Positions 1 through 8,957 are shown, counted from the stretch's first letter. The stretch: DNA of 64,000 nt from Amycolatopsis lurida (GCF_900105055.1 NZ_FNTA01000004.1:5301501-5365500), one strand, 5' to 3'. Notes: a model not told the origin generated them from the letters alone. Program-made: numbers and translations.

Positions 1-186
1 GCGGGTTTTGCGGGCCTGTGGAATCTCGCGGGCTATCCGGCGATGTCCGTGCCGGTGGGGGTGCATCCTTCCGGCATTCCGGCCTGCGTCCAGCTCGTCG
101 CCGCGCCTGGCGGGGAAGCGCTCCTCTTGGGCCTCGCCGCCCAGCTCGAAACGGCCAACCCCTGGCCGCGCACCACCGCCTCCTGA
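1..186 (+). CDS. amidase signature family protein, C-terminal fragment
   Basis: The reading frame is open from the window edge and ends at TGA 184-186, so only about 61 C-terminal residues are present. They carry the typical tail of amidase-signature hydrolases (GatA/AtzF/aryl acylamidase type): NLAGYPAMSVPVG, followed by a GIPACVQLVA segment and a final helix with EALLLGLAAQLE. In this family the tail packs against the Ser-cis-Ser-Lys core, which lies upstream and outside the window. Substrate cannot be told from this end. A hairpin repeat follows 17 bases after the stop and separates it from the convergent DivIVA-like gene. Confidence 0.75.
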   Translation, partial: AGFAGLWNLAGYPAMSVPVGVHPSGIPACVQLVAAPGGEALLLGLAAQLETANPWPRTTAS

Positions 187-202
187 CAGCTTCCGGAACA
201 GA

Positions 203-258
203 ACAAGGGACCTTTGCCACCACTCTCCGAAAGAGAGCGATAGCAAAGGTCCCTTGCT
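203..258. repeat. hairpin repeat, AGCAAGGGACCTTTGCT family, copy 1
   Basis: Left arm CAAGGGACCTTTGC (204-217) and right arm GCAAAGGTCCCTTG (243-256) are exact reverse complements around a 25-base loop. It lies between two convergent genes, 13 bases from the end of the DivIVA-like gene, so a bidirectional terminator role is plausible. The loop differs from the copies at 10.7 and 17.8 kb. Each arm is itself nearly palindromic. Confidence 0.8.
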
Positions 259-270
259 AATTCGCGCTGG

Positions 271-1398
271 TCAGGAGCCAGTTTTGGCGGGTGACGGCTT
301 CTGCCCGTTCGCCTTCGGGCCGTTCTGCTCGCTCTGTCCGTTCTTCGGCGCAGCGGCGGCAGGCGCCGAGGGAGCGGGCTTGGCGGGAGAAGGTTTGGCG
401 GCGGCCGGAGCGGCGGCCTTCGAGGCGGGCGGCTCGGCGGGCTTACCCGCCGGCTTCTTCTCCTCGGCCTTGCTGTCGCCACCGACGAGCTTCGAAGCGT
501 GCGGGATCACCGACTCCTCGGGCAGCGCCGCGAGCATCGCCTCGCTGCCCTTCAGGACTTCGTCGGCCTGCATGAGGCTCTTGCGGGCCTGCTCCCGGAT
601 CTCCGCCAGCCGCTCGACCTTGCGCTGGGCGGCGGTCGTGCGCTGGGCGGCGGTCGTCGTGGCCTCGTCGAGCCGGCGCTTGGCCTCGGCCGTGGCCTCG
701 TCGATGCGGCGCTTGGCCTCCGCGGTGGCCTCGGCGATCCGGCGCTCGGCCTGGTTCTTGCTGGCCGTCTGCTGGTCGGCGATGTGCTTCTCGTGCGCGG
801 CTCGCTGAGCCGCGATCGTCTGATCGAATTCGCGCTCGATCTTCCGGCGCTTGCGCTCGGCCTCGTTGTCCAGCAGTTCCCGGCGCTGGGCGGCTTCGAC
901 GGTCAGCCGCTGGACCTCGGCCCGCGTCTCGGCGAGCGCCGATTCGTGCTCCGAGTGCAGCGCGTCCGCCTGCTTGTCCAGCTCGGCGACGAGGCGCGTG
1001 TAGCGCTCACGGAGCTTCTTCGAAGCCTCGCTCGACGACGCCCAGTGCTTCTCGGCGGCAACCTCGGCACGCTTCGTGATCTCTTCCGCACGCGCCTGCG
1101 CGAGCGTGACGGTGCGCTGCATCCGCTCGTCGAGGTCTTCGAGCCGCTCCGGCGGTTTCTTCAGCTCCTCGATCCTGGCGTTCAGCTTCGCCACCTCGTG
1201 GCGGACGGTTTCGAGTTCGCGCGTGGCCGACGTCGCCTGCGCGATCGCGGCGTCGCGGTCGGTGATCACGCGATGCAGCTGGGCTTCGAGATGATCCAGA
1301 TACTGGCGCACTTCGTTCCGGTCGAAGCCGTGCCAGGCCTGGGTGTACTCGCGCCGCAGGGGCAACAGGCCGTTGTCTCGCTCGGGAACCATGGTCAC
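271..1398 (-). CDS. DivIVA-like coiled-coil protein
   Basis: The 375-residue product begins with a short DivIVA-like head (YTQAWHGFDRNEVRQYLDHL, about residues 18-37; GFDRNEVRQYL is the recognisable part), followed by roughly 230 residues of charged coiled coil with heptad character and tandem EATAEAKRR repeats near residues 220-245. The last 75 residues are a low-complexity Ala/Pro/Lys tail. DivIVA/Wag31 proteins bind curved membrane and organise polar growth in actinobacteria; this one is a paralogue type with a much longer coil and no obvious Wag31 C-terminus, so a cytoskeletal or scaffold role is inferred. The start is uncertain: GTG at 1398 or ATG at 1392, neither with a strong ribosome site. 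Confidence 0.7.
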   Translation of the reverse strand: MTMVPERDNGLLPLRREYTQAWHGFDRNEVRQYLDHLEAQLHRVITDRDAAIAQATSATRELETVRHEVAKLNARIEELKKPPERLEDLDERMQRTVTLAQARAEEITKRAEVAAEKHWASSSEASKKLRERYTRLVAELDKQADALHSEHESALAETRAEVQRLTVEAAQRRELLDNEAERKRRKIEREFDQTIAAQRAAHEKHIADQQTASKNQAERRIAEATAEAKRRIDEATAEAKRRLDEATTTAAQRTTAAQRKVERLAEIREQARKSLMQADEVLKGSEAMLAALPEESVIPHASKLVGGDSKAEEKKPAGKPAEPPASKAAAPAAAKPSPAKPAPSAPAAAAPKNGQSEQNGPKANGQKPSPAKTGS

Positions 1399-1510
1399 GA
1401 CGGTACCTGCGTACCCGGTGTCGCCGTTGTCAGGCTTCGTGATTCACCGACGTGTGTCGGCTCTCAGCTGCGATCCCTCACCTGAACGGCCGCCACCCGT
1501 GTGCGCAGTG

Positions 1511-3502
1511 TCACCAATGGAAGCCGCGGCTGAGCCGAGCGAGCGCCATCGCCGCACGGGACAGATGCTGCTCACCCTTCCCGATCTTGAGCCCGCCTTC
1601 GCCGCCCGCCGCCGCGGAATCCGGGAACACCCGGAATCCTTGGTAGGCCACGGCATCCGTGAGTCCCGGCGTGAGCGTGTACGCGAGCCCGATCGCCTGC
1701 CCGGCGGGAGTGCCGATGTGCTTCGGGCGTTCCCTCAGCGCCTTCATCACCATGTCCGCGGCCTGATCCGGGGATTTGGTCGGAAACGCGTCATAGATCT
1801 TCGTCGGCCGGATCATCGGCGTGCGCACGAGTGGCATGTGGATGGTCGTGAAGGTGATTCCGTCGCCGTGGGTCTCGGTGGCGGCGATCCGGGAGAAATA
1901 GTCCAAAGCGGCCTTCGACGCCGCGTACGCCGAAAAGCGCGGCGCGATGCCCTGGACACCGATCGACGAGACGTTGACGATATGCCCGAACTTCCGCTCG
2001 GACATATGCGGCAGCACCGCGAGGATCAGCCGCACCGCGCCGAAGTAATTGATCGCCATCGCACGTTCGTAGTCGTGGAAGCGGTCGTAGGACAGTTTGA
2101 TCGACCGCCGGATCGACCGGCCGGCGTTGTTCACGAGCATGTCGATCCGGCCGTGCTCGGCGAGCATCGCGTCGACGGCCTTGTGCACCGATTCCTCGTC
2201 GGTCAGATCGGCCGGGTACACCGACGCCGTGCCGCCCGCGGCGATGATCTCGTCCCGCACTTCTTCGAGCTCGTGCTGCCGCCGCGCCACGAGCAGGGGC
2301 ACCCCGCCCGCGGCCGCGACCTTGATCGCGGTCGCGCGGCCGATTCCCGAGGACGCGCCGGTGATGATCACTCGGCGGCCGTCCAGTTCGCCGCGAGGCC
2401 CGTGCTTGCGGGCGCGGAACGGGTCCAGGTGCTCGCGCCAGTAGCGCCACAGGGTGGGCGCGTAGTCCTCGACCCGGGGCACCTCGACGCCCGAACCGAT
2501 GAGTGCCTTGCGCGTCGACGCCGACGAGAACACCGAGGGGAACGCCATGGTCTCGAGCAGCACCGGCGGGATCCCGAGCCGCTCCAGCACGGCGTCACGC
2601 GCGATCGTGAAGCCGGGGATGTGCTCGCTCAGTTTCACCAGGCTGACGATGCCCTTGGACAAGCGGTCGTTGAGCTGCACGGAGATCGTCGGCGCGCCCG
2701 CCGCCTTCGCGAAGGCGTTGTACACCGAGACGACCGGTTGCGGTTCCGGGTTGACCAGGTGGAACGCGCGCCCGTCGAGCCCCTTCGTGGTGATCAGGGC
2801 GTTCAGCGATTCGGCGACGTAGTCGACCGGGACGACGTTGGTGTCGCCGAGGTCGGGGCCGACGATCGGCACGTCGGGCAGCCCGGCGAGCCTGCTGATC
2901 GCGGGGAACAGGTAGTACGGGCCGTCGATCTTGTCCATTTCGCCGGTCTCGGAGTTCCCGACGACGACCGAGGGCCGGTACACCCGCCACGGCACGTCCT
3001 GCTGTTCGCGCACGAGGCGCTCCGCTTCGAACTTCGTGCGGTGGTACGGCGTGATGAGCCGCTGGCCGACGTCGAACATCTCCTCGGTGAACATGCCCTC
3101 GTGGTCACCGGCGACGGCGACCGAGGACACGTGGTGCAGGCAGCCCGCGTTCAGGTCGGCGGCGAGCGCGATCACCTGCGCGGTGCCTTCGACGTTGGCC
3201 TTGATGCTGGCTTCGTCGTCGGCGGTGAGGTCGTACAGGGCGGCGAGGTGGACGACGTGATCGACGCCGCGAAGCCGCTCTCGGTCTTCCTGGCCGACGC
3301 CGAGCAGCGGCTCGCCGAGGTCACCGGTGACGAGGGTGACGCGTTCCGGATGCGGCCAGGCGTTCACGAGTTTCGCGAGTTTGTCCCGCGAGGACGCCCG
3401 GACGACGAGCGCGACCTTGTCGACGTCGTCCCTGGTGAGCAGCAGCCGGGTGAACTGGCGCCCGATCAGTCCGGTCGCCCCGGTCACCAGAAAAGTCGCC
3501 AT
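1511..3502 (-). CDS. two-domain SDR, fatty acyl-CoA reductase type (AcrA1/FcrA-like)
   Basis: The product of 663 residues has two Rossmann domains. The N-terminal half is an extended SDR of the male-sterility/epimerase kind: glycine motif TGATGLIGR near residue 6 and a catalytic YHRTK motif near residue 152. The C-terminal half is a classical SDR with TGASSGIGRA near residue 380, NNAGRS, and YAASKAA. This order and length match bacterial fatty acyl-CoA reductases (Marinobacter Maqu_2507, mycobacterial FcrA/AcrA1), which reduce acyl-CoA through the aldehyde to the alcohol for wax or storage lipid. Function here is inferred from architecture. ATG 3502 is chosen because GAAGGG lies about 9 bases upstream; a GTG at 3511 overlaps that site. 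Confidence 0.75.
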   Translation of the reverse strand: MATFLVTGATGLIGRQFTRLLLTRDDVDKVALVVRASSRDKLAKLVNAWPHPERVTLVTGDLGEPLLGVGQEDRERLRGVDHVVHLAALYDLTADDEASIKANVEGTAQVIALAADLNAGCLHHVSSVAVAGDHEGMFTEEMFDVGQRLITPYHRTKFEAERLVREQQDVPWRVYRPSVVVGNSETGEMDKIDGPYYLFPAISRLAGLPDVPIVGPDLGDTNVVPVDYVAESLNALITTKGLDGRAFHLVNPEPQPVVSVYNAFAKAAGAPTISVQLNDRLSKGIVSLVKLSEHIPGFTIARDAVLERLGIPPVLLETMAFPSVFSSASTRKALIGSGVEVPRVEDYAPTLWRYWREHLDPFRARKHGPRGELDGRRVIITGASSGIGRATAIKVAAAGGVPLLVARRQHELEEVRDEIIAAGGTASVYPADLTDEESVHKAVDAMLAEHGRIDMLVNNAGRSIRRSIKLSYDRFHDYERAMAINYFGAVRLILAVLPHMSERKFGHIVNVSSIGVQGIAPRFSAYAASKAALDYFSRIAATETHGDGITFTTIHMPLVRTPMIRPTKIYDAFPTKSPDQAADMVMKALRERPKHIGTPAGQAIGLAYTLTPGLTDAVAYQGFRVFPDSAAAGGEGGLKIGKGEQHLSRAAMALARLSRGFHW

Positions 3503-3601
3503 CAGCCTCACCCTTCACCGTGCTCGCCCGCGTCCCCCGGCATTCTGCTGCATCGGCACGGCTGGGACCACCACGGCACCCGTGAAGTTACTCACGGGTA
3601 A

Positions 3602-4294
3602 CTAGACGGGGTCGGCGATGACGACCCGGTTCTCGGCGTATCCGGTCTCCCCGCCGACCCATCGGCCGCCGCAGGTGACCAGGACTATCCGATGGGGGCC
3701 GGACTGGCCGAACAGCTCGTCCGCGCGCTGTGGCAGTTCGTTCTTCTTCAGCGTGATCAGCTGGGAGACCTTGTACTGCCAGGACTTCCCGGCCTTGTCG
3801 ACCACGGTGACGGTGCCGCCGATCCGCTCGGTCCACAGCTCCGCGAAAGGACCCGTCGCGCCCTTCCAGTTCACGTGGCCGGCGAACACACTGGCGCCGG
3901 TGGCCGCGCTCAGTTCGGCGCCCCACCAGGTCACCTCACCGAGGTTCTCCGGCACGGGAAGCTCCGCCCCCGGTCCGAGTTCCTTGCGCACGAGTTTCGC
4001 CGCACCGCCCGCGGGCAGCCGGATCGTCCCCGGGCCCTGTGGTTTCGGTGCTTCGGGCGCCTTCGACGACGACGGCGGCGGTGAGGCAACCGTCGGAGTC
4101 GTGGGGACGATGTCCGGCGGAGGCGGGGTCTCCTGCTGCGCGGGAGCAGCGGGCGCGCCGCCCGCGACTGAGACGGAGACGGCCTGGGCCGTCCCCGTCA
4201 CCACTGTCGTCGGCGGCCAGATGAGCAGGGCCGCGACGAGGTCCGCGCACAGGACCGTGACGGCTCCCAGCGCGAACCCGCGTCGTACTGACAT
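3602..4294 (-). CDS. class E/F-type sortase
   Basis: The 230-residue protein has an N-terminal membrane anchor (residues 6-25), a Pro/Thr-rich spacer (about 45-90) and a sortase catalytic domain. The catalytic triad is visible: His in FAGHVNW (about residue 145), Cys in VLVTCGG (about 207) and Arg in YAENRVV (about 222). Sortases are membrane transpeptidases that cut a C-terminal sorting motif and attach surface proteins to cell wall or to each other. The gene lies 11 bases downstream of a large secreted protein with a C-terminal anchor, so the two are almost certainly co-transcribed and the neighbour is the likely substrate. Actinobacterial single-domain sortases of this size belong to classes E or F; I cannot separate these by eye. 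Confidence 0.85.
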   Translation of the reverse strand: MSVRRGFALGAVTVLCADLVAALLIWPPTTVVTGTAQAVSVSVAGGAPAAPAQQETPPPPDIVPTTPTVASPPPSSSKAPEAPKPQGPGTIRLPAGGAAKLVRKELGPGAELPVPENLGEVTWWGAELSAATGASVFAGHVNWKGATGPFAELWTERIGGTVTVVDKAGKSWQYKVSQLITLKKNELPQRADELFGQSGPHRIVLVTCGGRWVGGETGYAENRVVIADPV

Positions 4295-4305
4295 TCCAGA
4301 ACCTC

Positions 4306-5775
4306 TTAGCGTCGCGAAGACCGCCGCGCGGCCACGCCCACCATCAGCGAACCGAGGAGCGCGAGCGCGCCGACACCGAGGATGCCGGCGGTCGACGCCG
4401 AGTTCTCGACGGTGCCCTGCATCATCGCCACCGGCCGGTCGCCGGCGGGAATGGTGCGCGGTACCTCGTTGGGCGTGTTGGCGACCTTGAGCGTCAGCGT
4501 CTCACCCGGCTTGACCTCACCGCAGGCGGACGGCGGATTCTTCGGATCGAAGGCGTTGGTGTAGCCCGGCGGCGCGCTGACCTCGACCACACAGATCTCC
4601 TGCGGGGTCCGCAGGTTCTCCACGGTGACGGTGCCGTTCTCGCCTTCGGTGGTGACGACGGCGGGTTTGCCGTCGGCGCCGTTAAGGGGTTTGCCGTCGT
4701 GGCCGACCGCAGCCGTCGACTTGTCCTTCGCGGTGATCCGCAGCACGGCGCCCGCGACTCCCTTGTCGGTCTTCGCGTCGACCTTGGTCACCTGGACCTT
4801 GCCCGGCTTCGAAACGACCGCGACCCCCTGGGCCTTCAGTTCCTTCTCGCCGCCGGTCGAGACGACGTTCTGCACCCCGGTCGTGACGGGGAACTGCACG
4901 TACGGCCGGTCCGCCGGGGCCGACAGCGAACTGGACAGCTTCGGCTGGTCACCGGTCGGCGTGACCTTGACCGTGACGGTGCCGTCCTCGCCGGTCTTCA
5001 CCGTGGCGGCTTTCTCGGCCTTGGTGTTCGAGGTCGACGCGGGCTTGGTGCTCTCACCGCTGTCGACGGTCGCGTTCGATGGCGTGAGCCGCACGGGCAC
5101 CCCGGAGATGCCCTTGCCCTTGGCGTTCTTGACGCTGATCGTCCACTCGCCCGCGGTGCCGATGTGCTGGTCTTCCTTCGGCGGCGTGATCGCGGTGGTC
5201 CACGGGCCGCGGTTCGCTTCGGCGTCCTTGGTCATCTTCTCGAGAGCTGTGGCGGCATCGGCGTGCTGCGTCTTCAGCTTGCCGAGGGCGCCCTCGATGT
5301 CGTAGCCGATCTTCTCCGGCTCGAGGTCCGGCTTGAGGTCGGCGTCGGAACGAGGCTTCGACGTCCACGAGTGCAGCAGGTGCGCGAGCGCCGCCGCCTC
5401 GGCGTTGTCCTGCGTGCCGCCGTAGCGCAGGAGCAGATAGGAGATGTTGGCCGCGACGTCCTCCGGCAGCTTCTGTCCCCACTTGTCGAGGAGTTCGTCG
5501 CCGGGCTTGTACTTCTCCGCCGAGTCCGGCGCCTTCAGCTGGAAGCTGACACAGAAGACGTGCTTGCCGTTGACGACGTAGGAACCGAGCCAGTCGCGGT
5601 CTCTTGGCTTGCTGTCGACCGTCTGGCCGGGCGTGATCTTGTAGCCGACGCCTTCGTTCTCGGCGGCCGAGGCCGGTGTCACCGCGACGGTGGCGGACAA
5701 GGCGCCGAGCAGGCACGTCGCGATCAGGCTGGTCAAGGTGCGCGAACGCACGCTCGGGCGTGTGGTCCACCCCAT
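4306..5775 (-). CDS. secreted TQXA/SpaA-type surface protein, putative sortase substrate
   Basis: The start is ATG 5775, fixed by AAAGGAG 10 bases upstream, giving 489 residues. A signal peptide spans residues 1-37 (ending ASAAE). Next is a region resembling the thioester/TQXA domain: VFCVSFQ near residue 70 and GGTQDNAEAAALAH near 120, which could supply the Cys and Gln of an internal thioester. An Ig-like segment (about 210-330) and a prealbumin-like SpaA domain (about 345-440, ending in APPGYTNAFDP) follow. The C-terminus has a hydrophobic helix and RRSSRR tail, as in sortase substrates, but no LPXTG; ENSASTAGILG precedes the helix instead. In Gram-positive bacteria such proteins are covalent adhesins or minor pilins. 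The adjacent sortase supports this reading. Confidence 0.8.
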   Translation of the reverse strand: MGWTTRPSVRSRTLTSLIATCLLGALSATVAVTPASAAENEGVGYKITPGQTVDSKPRDRDWLGSYVVNGKHVFCVSFQLKAPDSAEKYKPGDELLDKWGQKLPEDVAANISYLLLRYGGTQDNAEAAALAHLLHSWTSKPRSDADLKPDLEPEKIGYDIEGALGKLKTQHADAATALEKMTKDAEANRGPWTTAITPPKEDQHIGTAGEWTISVKNAKGKGISGVPVRLTPSNATVDSGESTKPASTSNTKAEKAATVKTGEDGTVTVKVTPTGDQPKLSSSLSAPADRPYVQFPVTTGVQNVVSTGGEKELKAQGVAVVSKPGKVQVTKVDAKTDKGVAGAVLRITAKDKSTAAVGHDGKPLNGADGKPAVVTTEGENGTVTVENLRTPQEICVVEVSAPPGYTNAFDPKNPPSACGEVKPGETLTLKVANTPNEVPRTIPAGDRPVAMMQGTVENSASTAGILGVGALALLGSLMVGVAARRSSRR

Positions 5776-6089
5776 GGTGTGTTGACTCCTTTGGCCGTGC
5801 TCTGCCCCGGCGCATTTACGTCGGCGCAGGCCACACGATCGATAGGTTCCCCGACACGCCTTCGGTGAGAATCCGAACACGCAACGTGGAGAGTGGCGGG
5901 TGATCAGCGGTTTTGGCAATACGGCATCAGGTGGGGTATCGGTGAACGGTCGGTGATCTCCGCCGCATACGGTGTGGGGGATGGGCGTCGCGCCGATTGT
6001 GAGTAAAGTCGTCTTTACTTCGACGGGAACCGGGCGGCCCCCGCGGTCGTTGAACCCGATGCAGGTGCCAGTAGATCCAGGAGGATCAG
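5776..6089. promoter_or_regulatory. divergent intergenic region with inverted repeat at 6002-6019
   Basis: This 314-base stretch separates the surface-protein gene from the Bax inhibitor-1 gene and must hold both promoters. The clearest element is AGTAAAG-tcgt-CTTTACT at 6002-6019, a perfect 7-bp inverted repeat 71 bases before the GTG start at 6090 and much more AT-rich than its surroundings. It could be an operator or a short hairpin. No open frame with a convincing ribosome site was seen here. Confidence 0.45.
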
Positions 6090-6926
6090 GTGCGATCCAG
6101 TAGCAACCCGGCGTTCCGGAATCTGCCGCGTGGCGCGGCGCAGTACGGACCCAACGTAGGCTTCAACCAACCCCAGGGCGGCGTGCCCGGCTACGGCCCT
6201 CCGCAGACCTCCGCCGGCGCCGGCGACCGTCCGATGACCGTCGACGACGTCGTCATCAAGACGGCGCTGAGCCTCGGCACCGCGCTGGTGACCGGTGTGC
6301 TCACCGCGATCTGGGCGATCAGCCAGCTGCCCGTGGACGCCGCGGGCCGGATCACCGGTATCAGCGGCGGTGTGATCGGCGCGCTCGTCGGCGGCATGCT
6401 CGTCGGCCTCGTGATCTCGCTCGTGATCATCTTCAAGCAGAAGCCGAGCGGCCCGCTCACGCTGGCGTACTCGGCCGCCGAGGGCGTCTTCCTCGGTGCG
6501 ATCAGCGGCCTTTTCGAAGCGCTGTACCCCGGTATCGCGCTGCAGGCGATCATCGGCACCGCGGGTGTGTTCATCGCCATGCTGGTCGTCTACAAGACCG
6601 GTGCGGTCAAGGTCACCCCGAAGCTGACGAAGTGGATCATCGGCGCCGTCGTCGGTGTCGCGATCCTGATGCTGGTCAACCTCATCACCAGCTTCTTCGG
6701 CTTCAACCCGCTGCGTGACGGCGGGCCGATCGCGATCATCTTCAGCCTCGTGGTGATCGGTGTCGCGGCGTTCAGCTTCCTGCTCGACTTCGACCAGGCC
6801 GACCGGATGATCCGCGAAGGCATGCCGTCGAAGTGGGCGTGGTTCGCCGCCTTCGGTCTCATGACCACACTGGTCTGGCTGTACCTCGAGATCCTGCGGC
6901 TGCTGTCGTACTTCCAAAACGACTGA
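6090..6926 (+). CDS. Bax inhibitor-1/YccA family membrane protein
   Basis: The 278-residue product starts at GTG with GGAGGATCAG immediately upstream. After a 55-residue N-terminal tail beginning MRSSSNPAFRNL, a signature of the actinobacterial branch, it has seven hydrophobic segments, and the family motif region EGVFLGAISGLFEALYPGI lies near residues 131-149. The last helices include the conserved acidic positions (FDQADRMIREG). Bacterial homologues such as YetJ are pH-sensitive calcium leak channels; in actinobacteria the role is unknown. It appears monocistronic, with a terminator at 6943. Confidence 0.9.
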   Translation: MRSSSNPAFRNLPRGAAQYGPNVGFNQPQGGVPGYGPPQTSAGAGDRPMTVDDVVIKTALSLGTALVTGVLTAIWAISQLPVDAAGRITGISGGVIGALVGGMLVGLVISLVIIFKQKPSGPLTLAYSAAEGVFLGAISGLFEALYPGIALQAIIGTAGVFIAMLVVYKTGAVKVTPKLTKWIIGAVVGVAILMLVNLITSFFGFNPLRDGGPIAIIFSLVVIGVAAFSFLLDFDQADRMIREGMPSKWAWFAAFGLMTTLVWLYLEILRLLSYFQND

Positions 6927-6942
6927 CGCCGATTCTCCGGGA

Positions 6943-6975
6943 AGGGCGCTCCGAGCGATCGGGGCGCCCTTTTTC
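6943..6975 (+). terminator. intrinsic terminator after Bax inhibitor-1 gene
   Basis: Arms AGGGCGCTCCG (6943-6953) and CGGGGCGCCCT (6960-6970) pair with one G-T wobble around six bases and are followed by TTTTTC. This is a textbook rho-independent terminator on the plus strand. Confidence 0.85.
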
Positions 6976-6998
6976 GTCGCCGCGAATACGCTGGCCCC

Positions 6999-7532
6999 AT
7001 GACCGAGCACAGTGGCGAACCCGCCAGGCCGAAGCGTTCCAAGTGGTTCTGGGCCGGCCTCCTGGTACCGGTCGCGATCGTGGTGCTGAGCGCGTCGTCG
7101 TGGATCGTCGGCTACCTCTCGAACACGGACGACGTCCGGGTGGGGGACTGCTACGCGATCACCACTTTCGGTGACGTCGGCGAGGATCCGGCGAAGGCGG
7201 ATTGCGGCTCGGCCGAGGCCAACGTGAAGGCCGGGGCGAAGACCGACGCGGGCGGCGCTTGCCCGGCGGGCGAGTACGACCAGCTCACCGTCGACAAGAC
7301 CTTCGCCTCGTACAAGCTCTGCATGATGATCAACGCCAAGCAGGGCGACTGTCTCGAGAACTTTTTGGCCGACAGCGTGGCCTATCAGAAGGTCCCCTGC
7401 TCGGAGCCCGCGCGGGACGCGGAGGTTCTGAAGGTGGTCGACAGCGTCGCGACCTGTGACGACACGGACGCGACCCACCTCAAGAGCTATTCGACACCGC
7501 CGTCGACGGTTTGCGTGAAGAGCACCAGGTAG
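6999..7532 (+). CDS. LppU/SCO3897-like membrane-anchored protein
   Basis: The 177-residue product has a basic N-terminus (RPKRSKWF), one membrane helix (about residues 18-40) and an extracytoplasmic domain with eight cysteines that could form disulfides. The motif VGDCYAITTFGDVGEDPAKA followed by CGSAEANVK matches the actinobacterial LppU family (VGDC..., then D/N-C-x-S-A) that I know only as a cell-envelope protein of unknown function. There is no lipobox; it is anchored by the helix. The TAG stop at 7530-7532 lies inside a hairpin repeat. Confidence 0.65.
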   Translation: MTEHSGEPARPKRSKWFWAGLLVPVAIVVLSASSWIVGYLSNTDDVRVGDCYAITTFGDVGEDPAKADCGSAEANVKAGAKTDAGGACPAGEYDQLTVDKTFASYKLCMMINAKQGDCLENFLADSVAYQKVPCSEPARDAEVLKVVDSVATCDDTDATHLKSYSTPPSTVCVKSTR

Positions 7533-7550
7533 CAAGGGACCTTTGCTACC
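7528..7550. repeat. hairpin repeat, AGCAAGGGACCTTTGCT family, single unit
   Basis: GGTAGCAA (7528-7535) and TTGCTACC (7543-7550) pair around GGGACCT. This is one arm of the larger elements at 203, 10711 and 17789, standing alone, and it overlaps the stop codon of the LppU-like gene. It shows that the arm alone can form the hairpin. Confidence 0.75.
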
Positions 7551-7670
7551 GCCGCCATCCGGCCGTGCGCGCGCCGCCGTTCGTCGCACAGTGTGGGACG
7601 GGCTGCGACCGGGCGGTCACCGGTCCTAACGTTGCTCGTCCCCCACCCCGCCGATCGACCTGGAGTCCTG

Positions 7671-8939
7671 GTGGCGACGACCGAAACCCAAGCCGGTGAG
7701 AAGAAACTCCTCGACTTCCCGACGTCCTGCGCCGCCCCGGTCCCGCAACCGGGGGAGCCGGTCAAGGTGGTGCCGCTGGCGGTCGCGGGTGCCCTCGCGG
7801 TCGGACTGACCTGGTACGTCTGGGCCGCGCACGGAGCGAAGTTCGGTGTCCTGCTCATCCTGGGTCTGCTGCTCGGCCTCGCGCTCTTCCACTCCCGTTT
7901 CGGGTTCACCTCGGCTTGGCGCCAGCTGATCGCGGTCGGGAACGGCCAGGGGCTTCGGGCGCACACGCTGCTGCTCGGAACGGCCGCGACGTTGATCGCG
8001 CTGATCGTGGGTACCGGATCCGGGCTCTTCGGCAGCACGCCGAATCCGACGGCGGGCGGGCTGGGGCTCGCGCTGTTCGTCGGCGCGACGATCTTCGCGA
8101 TCGGTATGCAGCTGGGTGGCGCGTGCGCTTCGGGGACGCTGTTCGCGGTCGGTTCCGGTCAGTCGACGATCGTGCTGACCCTCGGCGGCTTCATCACCGG
8201 ATCCGTCCTCTACACGTGGGCGTATCCGCTGCTGTCGGGCTGGCCCGAGTTCAAGGGGGTCCTGCTCGCCGACCATGTCGGCTGGTTCGGTTCGTGGGCG
8301 ATCACCGTCGCCGTCCTCGCCGCGATCGTGCTGGGGACCCGGTTCGTGCAGAAGCGCCGCAACCCGCCGCCGGTCGACGTCGTGCCGACCGCGCGCGGTT
8401 TCGCCCGGATCTACCGCGGCTCCTGGCCGATCCTCGTCGGCGCCGTCGTGCTCGGGGTACTGGCGGGCGCGGTCTTCCTGGTCTCCGGCGGGATCTGGGG
8501 CGTGACGAGCGCGTTCAGCCTGTGGGGCGCCAAGATCCTTCAGGTGTTCGGCCTGCACCCCGAGACCTGGGAATTCTGGCGGATCAAGGCGAACGCGGCG
8601 TCGCTGGCGGGGCCGATCTGGAAGGACAAGAACAGCCTCACCGACATCGGCATCATGATCGGCGCGGGGGTCGCCGCCGCGGCGGCGGGCGCGTGGAAGA
8701 TCCACAGCTCGATCCCGTGGCGGACCGCCGTCGCCGCGGTGCTCGGCGGCATCCTGATGGGCGTCGGCGCGCGGATGGCGGGCGGCTGCAACATCGGCGC
8801 CTACCTCGGCGGCATCTCGGTCGGCAGCCTGCACGGCTGGCTGTGGGGCGTCTTCGCGCTCGGCGGCACCTGGATCGGGCTGAAGCTGCGACCGCTGTTC
8901 GGGCTCGGCAACCCGACCCCGACGGACAGCGTCTGCTGA
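7671..8939 (+). CDS. YeeE/YedE family sulfur (thiosulfate-type) transporter
   Basis: Start GTG 7671 is chosen because TGGAG lies 6 bases upstream, giving 422 residues; an upstream in-frame GTG at 7593 would add 26 unlikely residues. The protein has about ten hydrophobic segments and two half-site motifs with conserved Cys: GGACASGTLFAVGSG (about 151) and GGCNIGAYLGGISVGS (about 364). These match YeeE/YedE proteins, whose best-studied member TsuA imports thiosulfate through a cysteine relay. The nearby cbs and metB genes make a sulfur-assimilation role reasonable, though no partner YeeD/TusA gene is adjacent. A hairpin follows at 8958. Confidence 0.85.
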   Translation: MATTETQAGEKKLLDFPTSCAAPVPQPGEPVKVVPLAVAGALAVGLTWYVWAAHGAKFGVLLILGLLLGLALFHSRFGFTSAWRQLIAVGNGQGLRAHTLLLGTAATLIALIVGTGSGLFGSTPNPTAGGLGLALFVGATIFAIGMQLGGACASGTLFAVGSGQSTIVLTLGGFITGSVLYTWAYPLLSGWPEFKGVLLADHVGWFGSWAITVAVLAAIVLGTRFVQKRRNPPPVDVVPTARGFARIYRGSWPILVGAVVLGVLAGAVFLVSGGIWGVTSAFSLWGAKILQVFGLHPETWEFWRIKANAASLAGPIWKDKNSLTDIGIMIGAGVAAAAAGAWKIHSSIPWRTAVAAVLGGILMGVGARMAGGCNIGAYLGGISVGSLHGWLWGVFALGGTWIGLKLRPLFGLGNPTPTDSVC

Positions 8940-8957
8940 TCACTCTTCGTGACATGT

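Noticed and set aside
1343-3601. 752-residue plus-strand frame opposite the acyl-CoA reductase gene
   Set aside because: It is rich in Arg, His and Asp with no domain and is antisense to a gene with two intact Rossmann domains; high-GC sequence keeps such frames open.
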